Shown here in pieces: positions 35,241 to 45,926 of a DNA stretch of 64,000 nucleotides (position 1 is the stretch's first letter; every line of letters begins with the position of its first letter). Location of the stretch: the NCBI RefSeq assembly GCF_014529535.1, contig NW_023503374.1, positions 5,208,001-5,272,000 on the forward strand, read 5' to 3'. The position numbers and the translations under genes are program-made. This stretch comes from Bradysia coprophila. Taxonomy: Eukaryota > Arthropoda > Insecta > Diptera > Sciaridae. The notes below the pieces were generated by a model, which was not told where the DNA came from, did no database searches, and was given only the letters and a program-made list of their open reading frames with translations.

Positions 35241-37456
35241 TTATTATTATTATTATTATTATTAATATTATTATTCAATTGAGTTAGCGAAAGTTTTAGC
35301 TCCAATCCAGATAGGTTTTGGGGTGAAAGGGGGTGCTGAAGCTCTTATCCATGCGGTTAGGTGTTTCGCTACAGCGGAACACGAAAGAGCTATGGCTATA
35401 ATCAAGTTTGATTTTAAGAATGCTTTCAACATGTTATTTAGGAAATTGCTTTTGTCTGAAGTAGAAGAGATCTGTCCAGAGATGTCTCCAATGGTAAGAC
35501 AAGCTTATAGTCGTTATTCCAATTTGATCTACGACGAAGAGATCTTTCTATCGAAGAGAGGCGTGCAGCAAGGCGATCCTCTAGGTCCACCTGCTTTTTG
35601 CATAGGGATTATGAAGATGACTCATTCTCTAGTTTCAAGGTTAAATGGTTGGTATCTCGATGACGGGACAATAGGTGACGAACTAGAAGCTCTCTTGTCA
35701 GATATTAGAAGAATATTAGACTTTTGTGAGCATTCAGGGATGGAGTTGAACGCCGAAAAGTGCGAGGTATTTTTCGTGAATGCGTCAGTAGACGAGGAAG
35801 AAAGAATGTATAGTGAGATATCAAATCTTTTACCAGGCATTCGTAAAGTTGACAAAACTAATTTCGAATTGCTTGGTACTCCTATTTTCGAGGAAGGCGT
35901 CATTGGCATGTTTTCGACTAAGGTTGAAAGCGTCGAGCTGTTGTCCAAGCGTTTACAGCTTTTGGACGTTCATCCTGCTCTGTGTATTTTTAAGAGTTAT
36001 CTTTCAGCTCCTAGGTTCAATTATCTGTTGCGTACATGCAAGTCATTCTTAGTACGAGAGGTATTAGACAGAGTAGACGAATCGTTTCGCGCTACTCTTG
36101 AAGTTATTACGAACACGAAACTCGGAGATGTTTCCTGGAATCAGGCATCTCTCCCTCTTTCTTTCGGTGGTCTTGGAATTAGGAAATCCTCAGAGTTGGC
36201 CTATCCTGCATACTTGTCGTCTATCCATCAGTCTTCGAAATTGTCGGATGAGATCCTAAGCAGGTTTGGTTTGAAAGTGTTGAACGATAACGTTTTGTCG
36301 ATCTTACGGAGTCTTCCTTCGGAATACTCTTTGTTAGGTGAAAAAGATAAGAGTATTCAAAAGAAATGGGACTTAAAAGGTGTGCGAAAGGTTTTTGACG
36401 GGTTATTGGCTTCCAGTTCTCCAGTGGATCGTGCTAGGTTGCTTGCATCATCAACAAAAGAATCTTCAAAGTGGTTGCAAGTAGTACCTTCAAGTAATCT
36501 GGGGCTGCTTTTAGACAATAATGCGGCAAGAATAGCCGTAGCACTTAGGTTGGGCTGCAAAATATGTGAAGAACACCGTTGTGTTTGTGGGAAACTAGTC
36601 GACGAATATGGTCGTCATGGGCTGTCTTGCAAGAATAGTAAGGGATGGGTTCCGGGACACGATGATATCAACAATATATTCTCACATGCTTTTTCTTCAG
36701 CCGGTATCCCTAATGTTTTGCAACCGCCAGGAATTTCGAGAGACGATGGAAAAAGGCCAGACGGAATGACGTTAATACCATGGAGTAGAGGAAAATCACT
36801 GATATGGAACGTGACCGTTCGAGATACTTTAGCTCAGTCTTACTTATCTATTTCGACAACTAAAGCTGGAGCTGTGGCTGATCAGGCAGAGCGTAGGAAA
36901 CAGAATCATTACGTCAGTCTGAAAGAGAATCACTTGTTTAAGCCAATAGCATTCGAAAGTTTAGGTAGTTGTGGTCAGGAGACAAAAATTTTTCTCGTAA
37001 GTTTAGGAAAGATGATGAAGAAGGCTTCGGGAGAGAAGAAGTCTTTAGATTACTTGCTTCAGAAGGTTTCCATATCAATACAGAGACGCAATGCGGCTTG
37101 TATATTAGGAACTTTTGAAAAGAGAGTTGATGATTTTTATTTGCTCTAGCTATAATTTCTTTTTGTTTTGTCTGGAAACATACTAATCATTTTGTTTTCT
37201 TTTTCATGTTTTTCGGTAATTAACTCGAGCTCAAGATATTAAATTCAATGAAGAACTTTTATTCAATCAATACTCGTTACTTTTACTTAGTTTTTTTTTT
37301 TTTTTTTTTTTTTTCTAGATTTATTTTAATTATTTAAATGAAATGTTTTGTAATGAAACTTAATTGTAATATTTAATTATATTTTTTCGGAGTTTTAGTG
37401 CGGGAGAGGACGCTTTCTCCGACAATAAAAAAAAATTTAAACGTAAAAAAAAAAAA
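35241..37456 (+). mobile_element. 5'-truncated non-LTR retrotransposon with reverse transcriptase and restriction-like endonuclease
   Basis: Inserted in a 145-bp repeat unit, which continues at 37457. The 5' side is a run of ATT triplets (about 35239-35275); the 3' side is a 300-bp UTR with a T-rich run and an A-rich end. The coding part (35281-37149) lacks the N-terminus but keeps the central and C-terminal domains. No clear TSD beyond the letters ATTA can be claimed. Confidence 0.85.
35281..37149 (+). CDS. LINE reverse transcriptase, C-terminal 622 residues
   Basis: The open frame enters from the truncated 5' side and stops at TAG 37147-37149. RT motifs in order: IKFDFKNAFNM (first catalytic Asp), RGVQQGDPLGPPAF, and WYLDDGTIG (YxDD box). 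A zinc-knuckle-like CVCGKLVDEYGRHGLSC follows, then KRPDGMTLIPW and WNVTVRD, the layout of a PD-(D/E)xK restriction-like endonuclease as in R2-type LINEs. Its reaction is target-primed reverse transcription. The second acidic residue is Asn (WNVT) here but Asp (WDVT) in the related fragment at 40827, so this copy's nuclease may be dead. Exact clade not assigned. The frame has no internal stop, so the insertion is recent. Confidence 0.85.
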   Translation, partial: ELAKVLAPIQIGFGVKGGAEALIHAVRCFATAEHERAMAIIKFDFKNAFNMLFRKLLLSEVEEICPEMSPMVRQAYSRYSNLIYDEEIFLSKRGVQQGDPLGPPAFCIGIMKMTHSLVSRLNGWYLDDGTIGDELEALLSDIRRILDFCEHSGMELNAEKCEVFFVNASVDEEERMYSEISNLLPGIRKVDKTNFELLGTPIFEEGVIGMFSTKVESVELLSKRLQLLDVHPALCIFKSYLSAPRFNYLLRTCKSFLVREVLDRVDESFRATLEVITNTKLGDVSWNQASLPLSFGGLGIRKSSELAYPAYLSSIHQSSKLSDEILSRFGLKVLNDNVLSILRSLPSEYSLLGEKDKSIQKKWDLKGVRKVFDGLLASSSPVDRARLLASSTKESSKWLQVVPSSNLGLLLDNNAARIAVALRLGCKICEEHRCVCGKLVDEYGRHGLSCKNSKGWVPGHDDINNIFSHAFSSAGIPNVLQPPGISRDDGKRPDGMTLIPWSRGKSLIWNVTVRDTLAQSYLSISTTKAGAVADQAERRKQNHYVSLKENHLFKPIAFESLGSCGQETKIFLVSLGKMMKKASGEKKSLDYLLQKVSISIQRRNAACILGTFEKRVDDFYLL

Positions 37457-39225
37457 TTACCTTCCATAAAAAACTAAGTCTAGCAAAATCGGATGAGATT
37501 TACTCGATTTATGTGCAAAAAAGTCCAATGGCCCAAATTTGAAACTTTTTTCGCCACGTTATTTTTGGTATTCAATTCCCTTCCATAAAAAACTAAATCT
37601 AGCAAAATCGGATGAGATTTACTCGATTTATGTGCAAAAAACACTTAGGGCCGAGTAGCGGCCTTAGTCCAAGGGCTTAAATTTGAAACTTTTTTCGCCA
37701 CGTTATTTTCGGTATTCAATTACCTTCCATAAAAAACTAAATCTAGCAAAATCGGATGAGATTTACTCGATTTATGTGCAAAAAACACTTAGGGCCGAGT
37801 AACGACCTTTCAGCCCTCCCAACAAGCCCGCGTTGCATCTTACCCAAAAACAATGTTCAGCAACTTTGTTCTACACGTCAATACCTTTCATTTGATATAT
37901 CACAAGCAGCTATTGCGTGCGTATTTCGGTAGATATCGTCGAAAGACTGAAAAACACCTATAGGGCCCTAGCTCTGGAAGGGCCGTACCATGCCCATTTT
38001 CGAACTTGACCTTACTTTTGTCGATACCAATCGGGGAAAAAAAGAATTTTGAAAAAAGGTTGTGATTTGCTCAAGCTAGAGGGGTCATAGACGGACGGAC
38101 GGACGGACGGACGGACATTTTTTTTATTGTGGATTCGTCATCTATTAACATAACCAAATGCTTTGCCCTTACTGTCTGCTTCCAATTCGACGTGTTACAA
38201 ACGGCATATTAATCTTATAAGCCCCCAGTACTTCGTACGGGGCTAAAAATGTCCGTCCGTCCGTCCGTCCGTCTGTGACCCCTCTAGCTTGAGTAAATCA
38301 CAACCTTTTTTGAAAATTCTTTTTTTTCCCGATTGGTATCGACAAAAGTAAGGTCAAGTTCGAAAATGGGCATGGTAGGGTCGGACCTTTCAGAGCTAGG
38401 GCCCTATTGGTGTTTTTCAGTCTTTCGACGATATCTACCGAAATACGCACGCAATAGCTGCTTGTGATATATCAAATGAAAGGTATTGACGAGTAGAACA
38501 AAGTTGCTGAACATTGTTTTGGGGTAAGATGCAACGTCGGCTTGTTGGGAGGGCTCAAAGGTCGTTACTCGGCCCTAAGTGTTTTTTGTACATAAATCGA
38601 GTAAATCTCATCCGATTTTGCTAGTTTTTGTTTCATTTGAGAGATAATTGAATGCCGAATAGAATGATGGCAAAAAAAAGTTTCAAATTTGGGCCCTTGG
38701 ACTAAGGCCGCGACTCGGCCCTAAGTGTTTTTTGCACATAAATCGAGTAAATCTCACCCGATTTTCCTAGTTTTTGTTTCATTTGAGAGGTAATTGAATA
38801 CCCAATGGAAAGTTGGCAAAAAAATTTTGGGTTTCTAAAATAATGTCGTAAATTGTTGGTTTTATTTGAGAGGTACTTCGTACGGGCTTTCGTAATTGCG
38901 CTACGCGCAATTTTAAAAATGAACACTTTCAGCAAATTTGACCATGCCCAACTTGACTTGCATTTTGGTAACAGACGCATTAGAGGGTTGTAGACGTATT
39001 AGGGTTCCGGGCGAATAACGGCTACGAAAGTATTATGGTTACGGACGAAATAGGATTACGGGTCGTACGGGGCTAAGTCGCAGCAAACGCTCCGACTGTT
39101 CTGATGCCTTGTTTTTATTGCGGATGCTTTGCCCTTACCGTCTGCTTCCAATTCAACATGTTACAAACGGCATATTAATCTTATAAGCCCCCAGTACTTC
39201 GTATGGGGCTAAAAATTTCAATCGA
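37457..39225. repeat. Right part of the composite repeat, with a 700-bp internal palindrome
   Basis: First come about three more 145-bp units (37457-37805). Then 37850-38220 and 38228-38550 are near-complementary arms (CAACTTTGTTCTAC, ATACCTTTCATTTGATATAT, GACGGACGGACGG) around a short centre. From 38560 the 145-bp unit and the GTACTTCGTACGGGC and CGTACGGGGCTAAGTCGCAG blocks appear reversed relative to 34060-34980. The GTCCGTCCGTCC runs link it to 4360-5600 and 51905-52150. Confidence 0.7.
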
Positions 39226-39466
39226 TAGCTACAATAATCCAAAAGTTAAATTTCTTTATGTAGAAATATTAAACTGATTTAATATTCTTGCTCAATTAAA
39301 TACCGTCGCGAATCCTGAAATAAAAAGTTATGCAAAAGAAAACACATGTGCACAATCAGTTTAACTCGTAATGTTCACTATCGTATCTGAACGGCAAACG
39401 TCAGACAACTGTCAGTGTAACATTAAACGAATCGTCAAACCTTCACTGAGTGAAGAATTTTTCGTT
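39226..39466. other. Remaining intron 2 sequence of LRR copy 2
   Basis: Unique AT-rich sequence between the composite repeat and the exon-3 remnant; the beginning of exon 3 is blurred here and cannot be aligned confidently. Confidence 0.4.
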
Positions 39467-39518
39467 ACTGAACGAGCCCCTATATGAAGAACCAGTTTAT
39501 GAATTCATTGAGGAATAG

Positions 39519-40429
39519 TAGCAAGTATAAGGACGAGACTCTATTGAACAATAAAAGTCTTAATAGTTCATGAACCGCATGAAAGTTTTTTAATATTTAT
39601 CGCATACGCGGTGTGATTCCCCGAAAAAATTATTCACCTAGGATATATAAACAAACATTATACTTCTGTAAATTGTCAAAGTGTCATTCGCATATCTTGT
39701 TGTCTCGTTTTCGCTTATGCGATAAAAAAGAATATGCACGCATGACAAGCCGTCTCGGCAAGCCTCGACCGCTTTGTCATACGTGCATAATATTTATTAC
39801 TGTACGAACTACTGACGGCAATAGTAAGCATTTTAATCTTTAATTCCGTCTTGTACCTAAAACCATTGTCAATCTGAGAGTAGATTCACTAAATATGCTA
39901 AAGGACTACAAAACCTTTGAACTGTTGAAACTTCTATTTTTATGCAGGGTATGATTCAACGATTTCAGGGATGCCGTGGGAAAATGGACTTTCCTCCTTC
40001 GTAAAGGAAGACGTTATACTACACTCGGGAAATAATTCGATATTTCGCATCACGATGAGTAACGGTACCTCCTTCCCTTGTATAGTAATAAACTATTTCT
40101 TATTTCGAGTTATGAGACCTACCTAGGGTTAAGGTCGAAAATTAATCCTCGTATGTCTTTCTACATGAGCTCGAAATATAGTAAACAAACGGAGTTTAAA
40201 TTTGTGTTATTCTACGACGATATAACTTACTACGAAGTACAAATCGAATTTTATGCAAGAACGGCAAAGAATCAACGTACAACATTTCTACCCTCCCTTT
40301 CACCACCCAATAAAAGAAAAACTGGAAAAGTCTCGAAAGTTGATACTCACATCTTGAAAGCCGATAGATTTCCAGACCTGTGCATTTTTTCCAACCTTCG
40401 ACGCTTTGCTTTTTCACCAGGGTTTTATT
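39519..40429. other. Spacer between LRR copy 2 and the third upstream block
   Basis: After the pseudogene stop an AATAAA-like signal (ACAATAAAAGTC, about 39550) matches the one after copy 1. A degraded hairpin relative of 30440-30570 lies around 39960-40100 (GATATTTCGCATCACGATGAG). No gene is recognised; open frames on both strands around 40078-40446 are unsupported. Confidence 0.4.
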
Positions 40430-40585
40430 GCATTGCAGATTTGTAAACGACCTCGATATGAAGTAGCGATCTGAATTTTCTGATACTATTGTATCTTATA
40501 CAAAAACAGATGATAAATACCAATGTCAAGAGTGTCGCATAACGATATAGGTTCCAAAAATTATCATTTTCAAGTCGACGCCGAC
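40430..40585. repeat. Conserved block upstream of LRR copy 3
   Basis: Third copy of the block at 21745: GATTTGTAAACGACCTCGAT, GTAGCGATCTG, AACAGATGATAAATACCAAT, GTGTCGCATAACGATATA. It is more diverged than the other two and is followed by a LINE fragment before LRR copy 3. Confidence 0.55.
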
Positions 40586-40826
40586 ACACAACTGAATGAA
40601 TCTTCAAACAATTATAAAACGGAAGAGACAACAATCAAGATGTAATCAACAGCTGTGAGACACTCACGTTTCTATTGAAGACAATGACTGTGATTGAAAA
40701 TTGCCTTCAATCTCTTCTTAACACTTCATACCTAGGACCCGAAAAGTGCGACTTCGTCGCACTTTTTCTCCGTCCAATATGAAATAGTATATAGTTTATC
40801 GTGCAAATTAAAGATAGGGATTATTG

Positions 40827-41326
40827 CTAAACACGATTCTGTCAATAATGTTTTTGGTCATGCATTTTCCTCTGCAGGATTTCCCAATATTTTGCAACCA
40901 CCTGGTATTTCTAGAGACGACGGTAAAAGACCTGATGGTATGACAGTAGTTCCGTGGAGTCATGGAAAATCACTTTTATGGGATGTAACAATACGTGATA
41001 CTTTGGCTCCTTCATACATCAGTGAATACTCTAAGAAAGCAGGGTCTATTGCAGATAAAGCGGAGAGATTTAAGCATAATCATTATATACGTCTTAAAGA
41101 AAACTATTTATTGACCCCCCTTGCCTTTGAATCATTAGGTTGCATGGGTCCAGAAACAAAGAAATTTATTGACAAGTTGGGATCGTTGATGAAGAGAGCA
41201 TCAGGGGAGCCACGTTCCAAAGATTATCTGTTGCAGAAAATTTCTATTGCTATACAAAGAGGCAATGCGGCATGTATTCTTGGAACTTTAGGAAGTAATA
41301 GAGCGGATGATTTTTATTTATTGTAA
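40827..41326 (+). mobile_element. LINE fragment: restriction-like endonuclease end of a related element
   Basis: An open 3' fragment ending at TAA 41324-41326 aligns in frame with the last about 165 residues of the LINE at 35281-37149 (NNVFGHAFSSAGFPN against NNIFSHAFSSAGIPN; both end DDFYLL). It is clearly diverged at both DNA and protein level, so it is a separate subfamily and not a copy of the same element. It keeps KRPDGMTVVPW and WDVTIRD, the full acidic pair. The 5' end is truncated at about 40827. Confidence 0.85.
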
Positions 41327-41350
41327 TATTTGTTGATTGAAAAGATCGTT

Positions 41351-41935
41351 TTCTTCCTGAAGTACCAAAACCGTCACATTCACTCACCAAATTTAGTACC
41401 GAAAGAGCTACATTCTCCGACACTTTTTTCTCTCAATTTTCATTCCCGCTTATGTCATTTTCGATCCTATCTTTATTCTTTCCCAAATGTGTCATGTGAT
41501 ATAATGAAGTCAATTTAAACTCAAATCCAGCAATTTATTGTGTGAACTGCAATAACATACACTAATTTATGTTCAATATTCATTCTGTATTAATATTAAG
41601 CGTTGCTTCACTACATTTCGAATTTCGAAGAGTATTAAATATGATTTTCTTGTTATAAAGAATGCACTAAATGATAATGCTACGCGCGTATGCATTAATT
41701 GGTATTGCTACGCGCTGAACGAAAAATGCTGTACGGTCAACAAATGTAAACAACGACATTAAATTTTTGTATGTTGTTTTGTTCGGAATGTGACTTTGGT
41801 ACTCCAGGAAGAAAAATAGTATACATACCACGGATCAAAAAGGTGTGTTTTAGACCCAGGTGGTGAAAACGTCCAGGGATGGAGCGACGCGAAGCGGATC
41901 CTTGGTATGTAACATACTATTTTTACTGACTGCGC
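41351..41935. mobile_element. Partial third copy of the CTTCCTGAAGTACC palindromic family
   Basis: Starts directly after the LINE fragment with CTTCCTGAAGTACCAAAACC and runs about 160 bp in good match to 21983 and 22546; an unrelated 260-bp stretch replaces the centre; the right arm (TTTGGTACTCCAGGAAG, AAACGTCCAGGGATGGAGCG) resumes at about 41795. Confidence 0.65.
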
Positions 41936-42362
41936 CGTATGCGAGCAGTCTTTTTTTTCGCTTTGTATATTTCCATACATACCCCAATACAGACAAGATA
42001 TGTGTTCACGCGCGAGCGAAGCCCAAGCGAAAACACACATCGAGTGTGTATTGGGGTATTTTGAAAGATATTTTTCTGTAATAGTGAGAGTGTGTTGGTG
42101 CATTCCTTCCCAACCGTTACTTTCCTTCTGGACCGTTTACTTTCACTACCGACCAATTCATATCATAGCTCACCAATACACTCTCACGTATACGGAAAAA
42201 TACTATTCGTACCAAAGTCTTTTTTAGCGTATTCAATTCCAGGCCTCACCTTCGGCTCTGTCTGGAAACCTCTCACACCACACGCTAAAAAAGACTTTCA
42301 GTCCTAGGTACGAAATGTACTATTTCTCAGCCAATAATGGGTCAGCCTAGTTAGCTTTTCTT
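41936..42362. repeat. Two further foldback hairpins
   Basis: Around 41975-42060 ACCCCAATACAGAC pairs with a GTGTGTATTGGGGT arm over a centre with CGCGAGCGAAGCCCAAGCG. Around 42205-42310 CGTACCAAAGTC, TTTTTTAGCGT pairs with ACGCTAAAAAAGACT and AGGTACG. Both look like small decayed MITEs; no TSDs were assigned. Confidence 0.5.
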
Positions 42363-42592
42363 TCTAATCAACGGACTTCAAGCATGAGTGGTACACTAAA
42401 TAGTGTCTGGAAACTTGACAGTGTGTCACACAACTGTAAAACACTGTAATAGTACATTTCGTACCTAGGACTCGCCTTTGGCTCTGTCTGGAAACTTTTC
42501 ACACGCTAAAAAAGACTTTTAGTCCGTGGTATGAATAGTATTTTTCATATTGATCACTTCTGCTTGAAGTGCGCTGCTGGCATTCAAAAAAC
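42363..42592. mobile_element. CAACG-family MITE with a nested hairpin insertion
   Basis: Left end CAACGGACTTCAAGCATGAG and right end CTGCTTGAAGTGCG match the termini of the 25591-25753 element. Between them, at about 42447-42550, sits a hairpin (ATAGTACATTTCGTACCTAG ... TAGTCCGTGGTATGAATAG) similar to the one at 42205-42310, explaining the greater length. Confidence 0.6.
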
Positions 42593-43155
42593 GAAACGAA
42601 AACAATTTGATTAATATTATACCTCTATTTGACGAACTTGGCCTTTAGCTTCGATGCTAGAAAGTAGGAATGCAGAAAACAGTGTGGTTGATAGCTGGTA
42701 AACGTATACTACTAGTAATTTACTGTTTTGTGTCAGCTTTGATCAGCAATAAATAAGCACTTCACGTTTATAGCCGTAACAGATAATGGTCATCTCTAAT
42801 TGTATATTATTGAATGAGAGAGTACACCCGAGTAAAAGTACAAAGTTTCGAAAGTTGAAATAACTCAAATCGCAAATTTTATCTTATTGTCAGACGTGTG
42901 TTGTACACGTGTCTCGAAATTATCAGACTTTGTTTTTTATTTTTCACTAGGGTATAACAACGGTTATTATTGTTATAACAACAAAGATTGTTTCAAAATT
43001 TTAATTAGATAAGATTTGAGGATTCACTTGATTTACTCAGTATAGTATTGACATTTCCTACAGATCACGTCGCATCACGTTGTACAAATATCGTGCAGTA
43101 GAAAAACTGTTTTTATAAATTTTTCGTTTTCTTTTCGAGTCTCATGTTCCGGAAA
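42593..43155. other. Promoter side of LRR copy 3
   Basis: AT-rich and unique apart from short matches to the copy 1 upstream region (AATAAATAAGCACTTCACG near 42749). An earlier in-frame ATG at 43144 lies 12 bp before the start chosen for copy 3. Confidence 0.4.
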
Positions 43156-45926
43156 ATGCAGATGGTAACAAGTGACCTTGTTGTACCGGTCATAATTTTC
43201 CTTTTAAAAATTAGCGAAACAAATGCAGCCTGTTACTGGAATGGTGATAGTTGTTTGATCTATTGCATAAATATGAATGCAGACAGCATTCACGAACCAA
43301 TTGAAAACTTATATGCTCAGGTAAGAAAATGCCTTTAAACTTTTTAATCAATTTTCCAATGTAACGGGAACGTTACCATATTAGATGACCATTGTTCAGC
43401 ATCCACTTTCTGTTACTTTTGAGCTTTTATCTGGTAAATTTGTTTTAGAGAAGATGCTTTTACTTTTCCTTTGGTGACATTGTTGATGGCTCTTTATCTG
43501 AATTGGTATTTTTTAAAGGTTGTTGAACCAGATAGCTCGAAAACTACCACTCACGACATTACCACAACTATTTCTTTCGTTTTTTAACATCCATGTGAGG
43601 TTAATTTTATGAACGCGTAGAAAAATGATGAAAGAGATATGAAATCGTTTCCTTCTGTGACAGCCTAACTAACTCCTCACTTAATCCCTTGCATCAGTCA
43701 TAAGCGACGACACTGTCATTGTTAATGTTTGTTAATGTTAACAAATCTTTTTCTAGAGAGAAGCTTGTCACGATCAATTAACATTGAGACTCCGGACACT
43801 ATCATATCCCAATAGCACGATTGACTCGTTTTGGTTTAACGCTGATGTGAAAGTAGCTGCACTGGAGGTTCATTTAAATGAAGTCCGAAGTATATCAGCT
43901 GATGCATTCAATGCAGAGGCTTTCCGAAGAGTACAGAGACTTACATTCCTAAATTTTGAATTGCCGTTGTTTGTAAATGGAACCTTTAGTGGTTTAGATG
44001 CGTTGGAGGTAATTAATATCAATTCAGCTATGGGTGTCAGTAGGATCGAACCAGGAGTTTTGGATAGTCTCACTGAACTGCAGGAATTTACATTCGAGCA
44101 AACACTAAGAACTAATCCAGAATTGAATATTAATGGTTTAACCGGCTCAGCCGTTCTATCGAATTTGGAATACGTGAAAATCAGATACAACTTAGCCAGT
44201 TCAATTAAGAAATCGACTTTCATCGGTTTAAAAAACGTAAGACGCCTTGATTTGTCATCGTGCCAAATAAATTCGATTGAAGACAACTCATTTGATCCGA
44301 TCAGCGAAACGATAGAGGAATTGGACTTAAGTGGAAACGCATTAACTACTGTCACCTATGGAGTGTTCAGTATGACCCTACCTAACATTAAAACCATAAA
44401 CATTGATGGAAATAGTTGGAATTGTGTTTGTGACTTGATGGCATTTCGATTATTCATCGAACAATATCAAGAGAATTTCATCGGTTTCGATTGTGCCTCA
44501 CCAACCCATTGTAGGATATCCAACATCTTGGAGTCGGATTGCTTTGATACTTGTGAAATGCCTACAACTACAACATCATCTACATCTACCACAACAACTA
44601 CGACTACCACCACAACAACAACTACTACAACAACCACCACTTCTCCTGATACAAATTTCATGATAGAATGTCTAAGTTCTAGTCCTAATGATCTGGCAAT
44701 ATCAGACACTGTATCAATTGAACGACCGATTGGTTACATGACCATTATCGAAAACGAATATGGAGAGACAAATTTGAATATCGAAACCGAACAGGATGTA
44801 AATTCATTGGTTGTAATTCGGTTTAGTGAAAAGGAAAACACTGGTGAGATTGAAGATGGCAAAGGGATAAATTGTCTTAGGCGGAGTAATGCTTGGTCCA
44901 TTCCGATAACTGATTTAAAGACCGATGTCACATATTCGTATTGTTTGATGCGAAAAACGAGCACTAGTGTATCCCCATTAGACTGCATATCGTATACTAA
45001 AAGACAAGATCACACGAGTGCGGTTTGGTTGTCCGAAAGTAGTAAAGCATTGACGATCACTCTGGCAGTCGTATTCCTTTTACTGAGTGTTTTACTTGGA
45101 ATGGTAATCGCATTCTGTTTGATGGGACACAATCCTTTTTCAAAAAGTAATCAGCAATCCAAAATGTTGAAGGAACCCAGACATGCATTAAGTTACGGTG
45201 TTGATCATAATACGTAAGTATGAATAAATATGAATTCGATCAAAATCAACTAGTTTAACCTTTCACAGTCGGAAAGCATATCAACAGTTTTACTATCTAA
45301 TCTAGTACTTCATTTGATCTAAGTTTTTACAATAGATTTTACTACTAAATCTATTACTTCATTTTTAAACATGTTATTTTGCTTATAAGACCGTATTAGT
45401 CAGAGCTTGTCGTTTATTTCTGTCAATATTCTTGTAGGGGAATGATCCGGCTTTTCACAGCTGTTAGGTTTTCAGATAAGCTCTAATTTAAGCCTTGATC
45501 GGAGCAAGCAAAACAACAAATCCAAGCTAATTTAAACCGGATTTTCTATTGTAAACAGACTTGATAGACTAAATCAGTATTCGTAATCGTATTAAAGTTT
45601 TATTGCCGCAATAAATTTTACTATTATCGTGAAATTTTGATTCTTGCCTACACTTTCATTGATGCGCCGCTTCATTGATAAGTGGGTACAATTATAGTTT
45701 ATAGGGCCCCATAGTTTCGCATTGCACGCAATAAAACAATTTTCTTTTATCATTTTGTAGGCTTACCGACAAACCATCAAATTTGATCACCAGAAACACA
45801 ATGCAAACAGATATTTCTGGTCAGAATGATACACTCAATTGTCCGCCGCCTTCTGAACGGCCTCCGAAACTATGTGAAGAATCAATTTATCCATATTATG
45901 CAACCGTCGAAGAAAAACAGAAATGA
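43156..45926 (+). CDS. LRR single-pass membrane protein, copy 3 (intact, three exons)
   Basis: Exons 43156-43320, 43757-45213 and 45761-45926 give 595 residues; the start is chosen because it aligns with copy 1 (MQMVTSDLVV), an ATG four codons earlier being the alternative. Order: signal peptide, Cys module ACYWNGDSCLIYC, leucine-rich repeats, Cys-rich cap (WNCVCDLMAF), a Thr tract longer than in copy 1 (about residues 325-351), fibronectin-III-like region, one membrane helix (about 486-509), cytoplasmic tail. Exon 2 ends AC|GTAAGT and the short third exon supplies NCPPPSERPPKLCEESIYPYY and more, ending KQK. The copy 1 tail is aligned over NCPPxxERPxKL. Phases (0, then 2) are identical to copy 1. 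Unlike copy 1, intron 1 (436 bp) and intron 2 (547 bp) have no recognised MITE. Ligand and function are unknown. Confidence 0.85.

Larger units (their letters stand above)
31297..39518 (+). pseudogene. LRR membrane protein, copy 2 (disrupted)
   Basis: Same three-exon plan as copies 1 and 3. Exon 1 (31297-31461) aligns but the start codon position reads TCA. Exon 2 (31961 to about 33773) is split by a 408-bp TTAA-type MITE at 32116-32523; deleting the MITE plus one TTAA restores the frame (DAFNVHAFQRV), so the gene was intact there before insertion. A 4-bp deletion near 33555 relative to copy 1 shifts the frame just before the membrane helix, which is still readable from 33575. The Thr tract is short. 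The exon-3 remnant is at about 39467-39518, reading LYEEPVYEFIEE then TAG, now about 5.7 kb from exon 2 because the intron holds a large repeat block and a LINE. No intact protein can be made. Confidence 0.88.
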
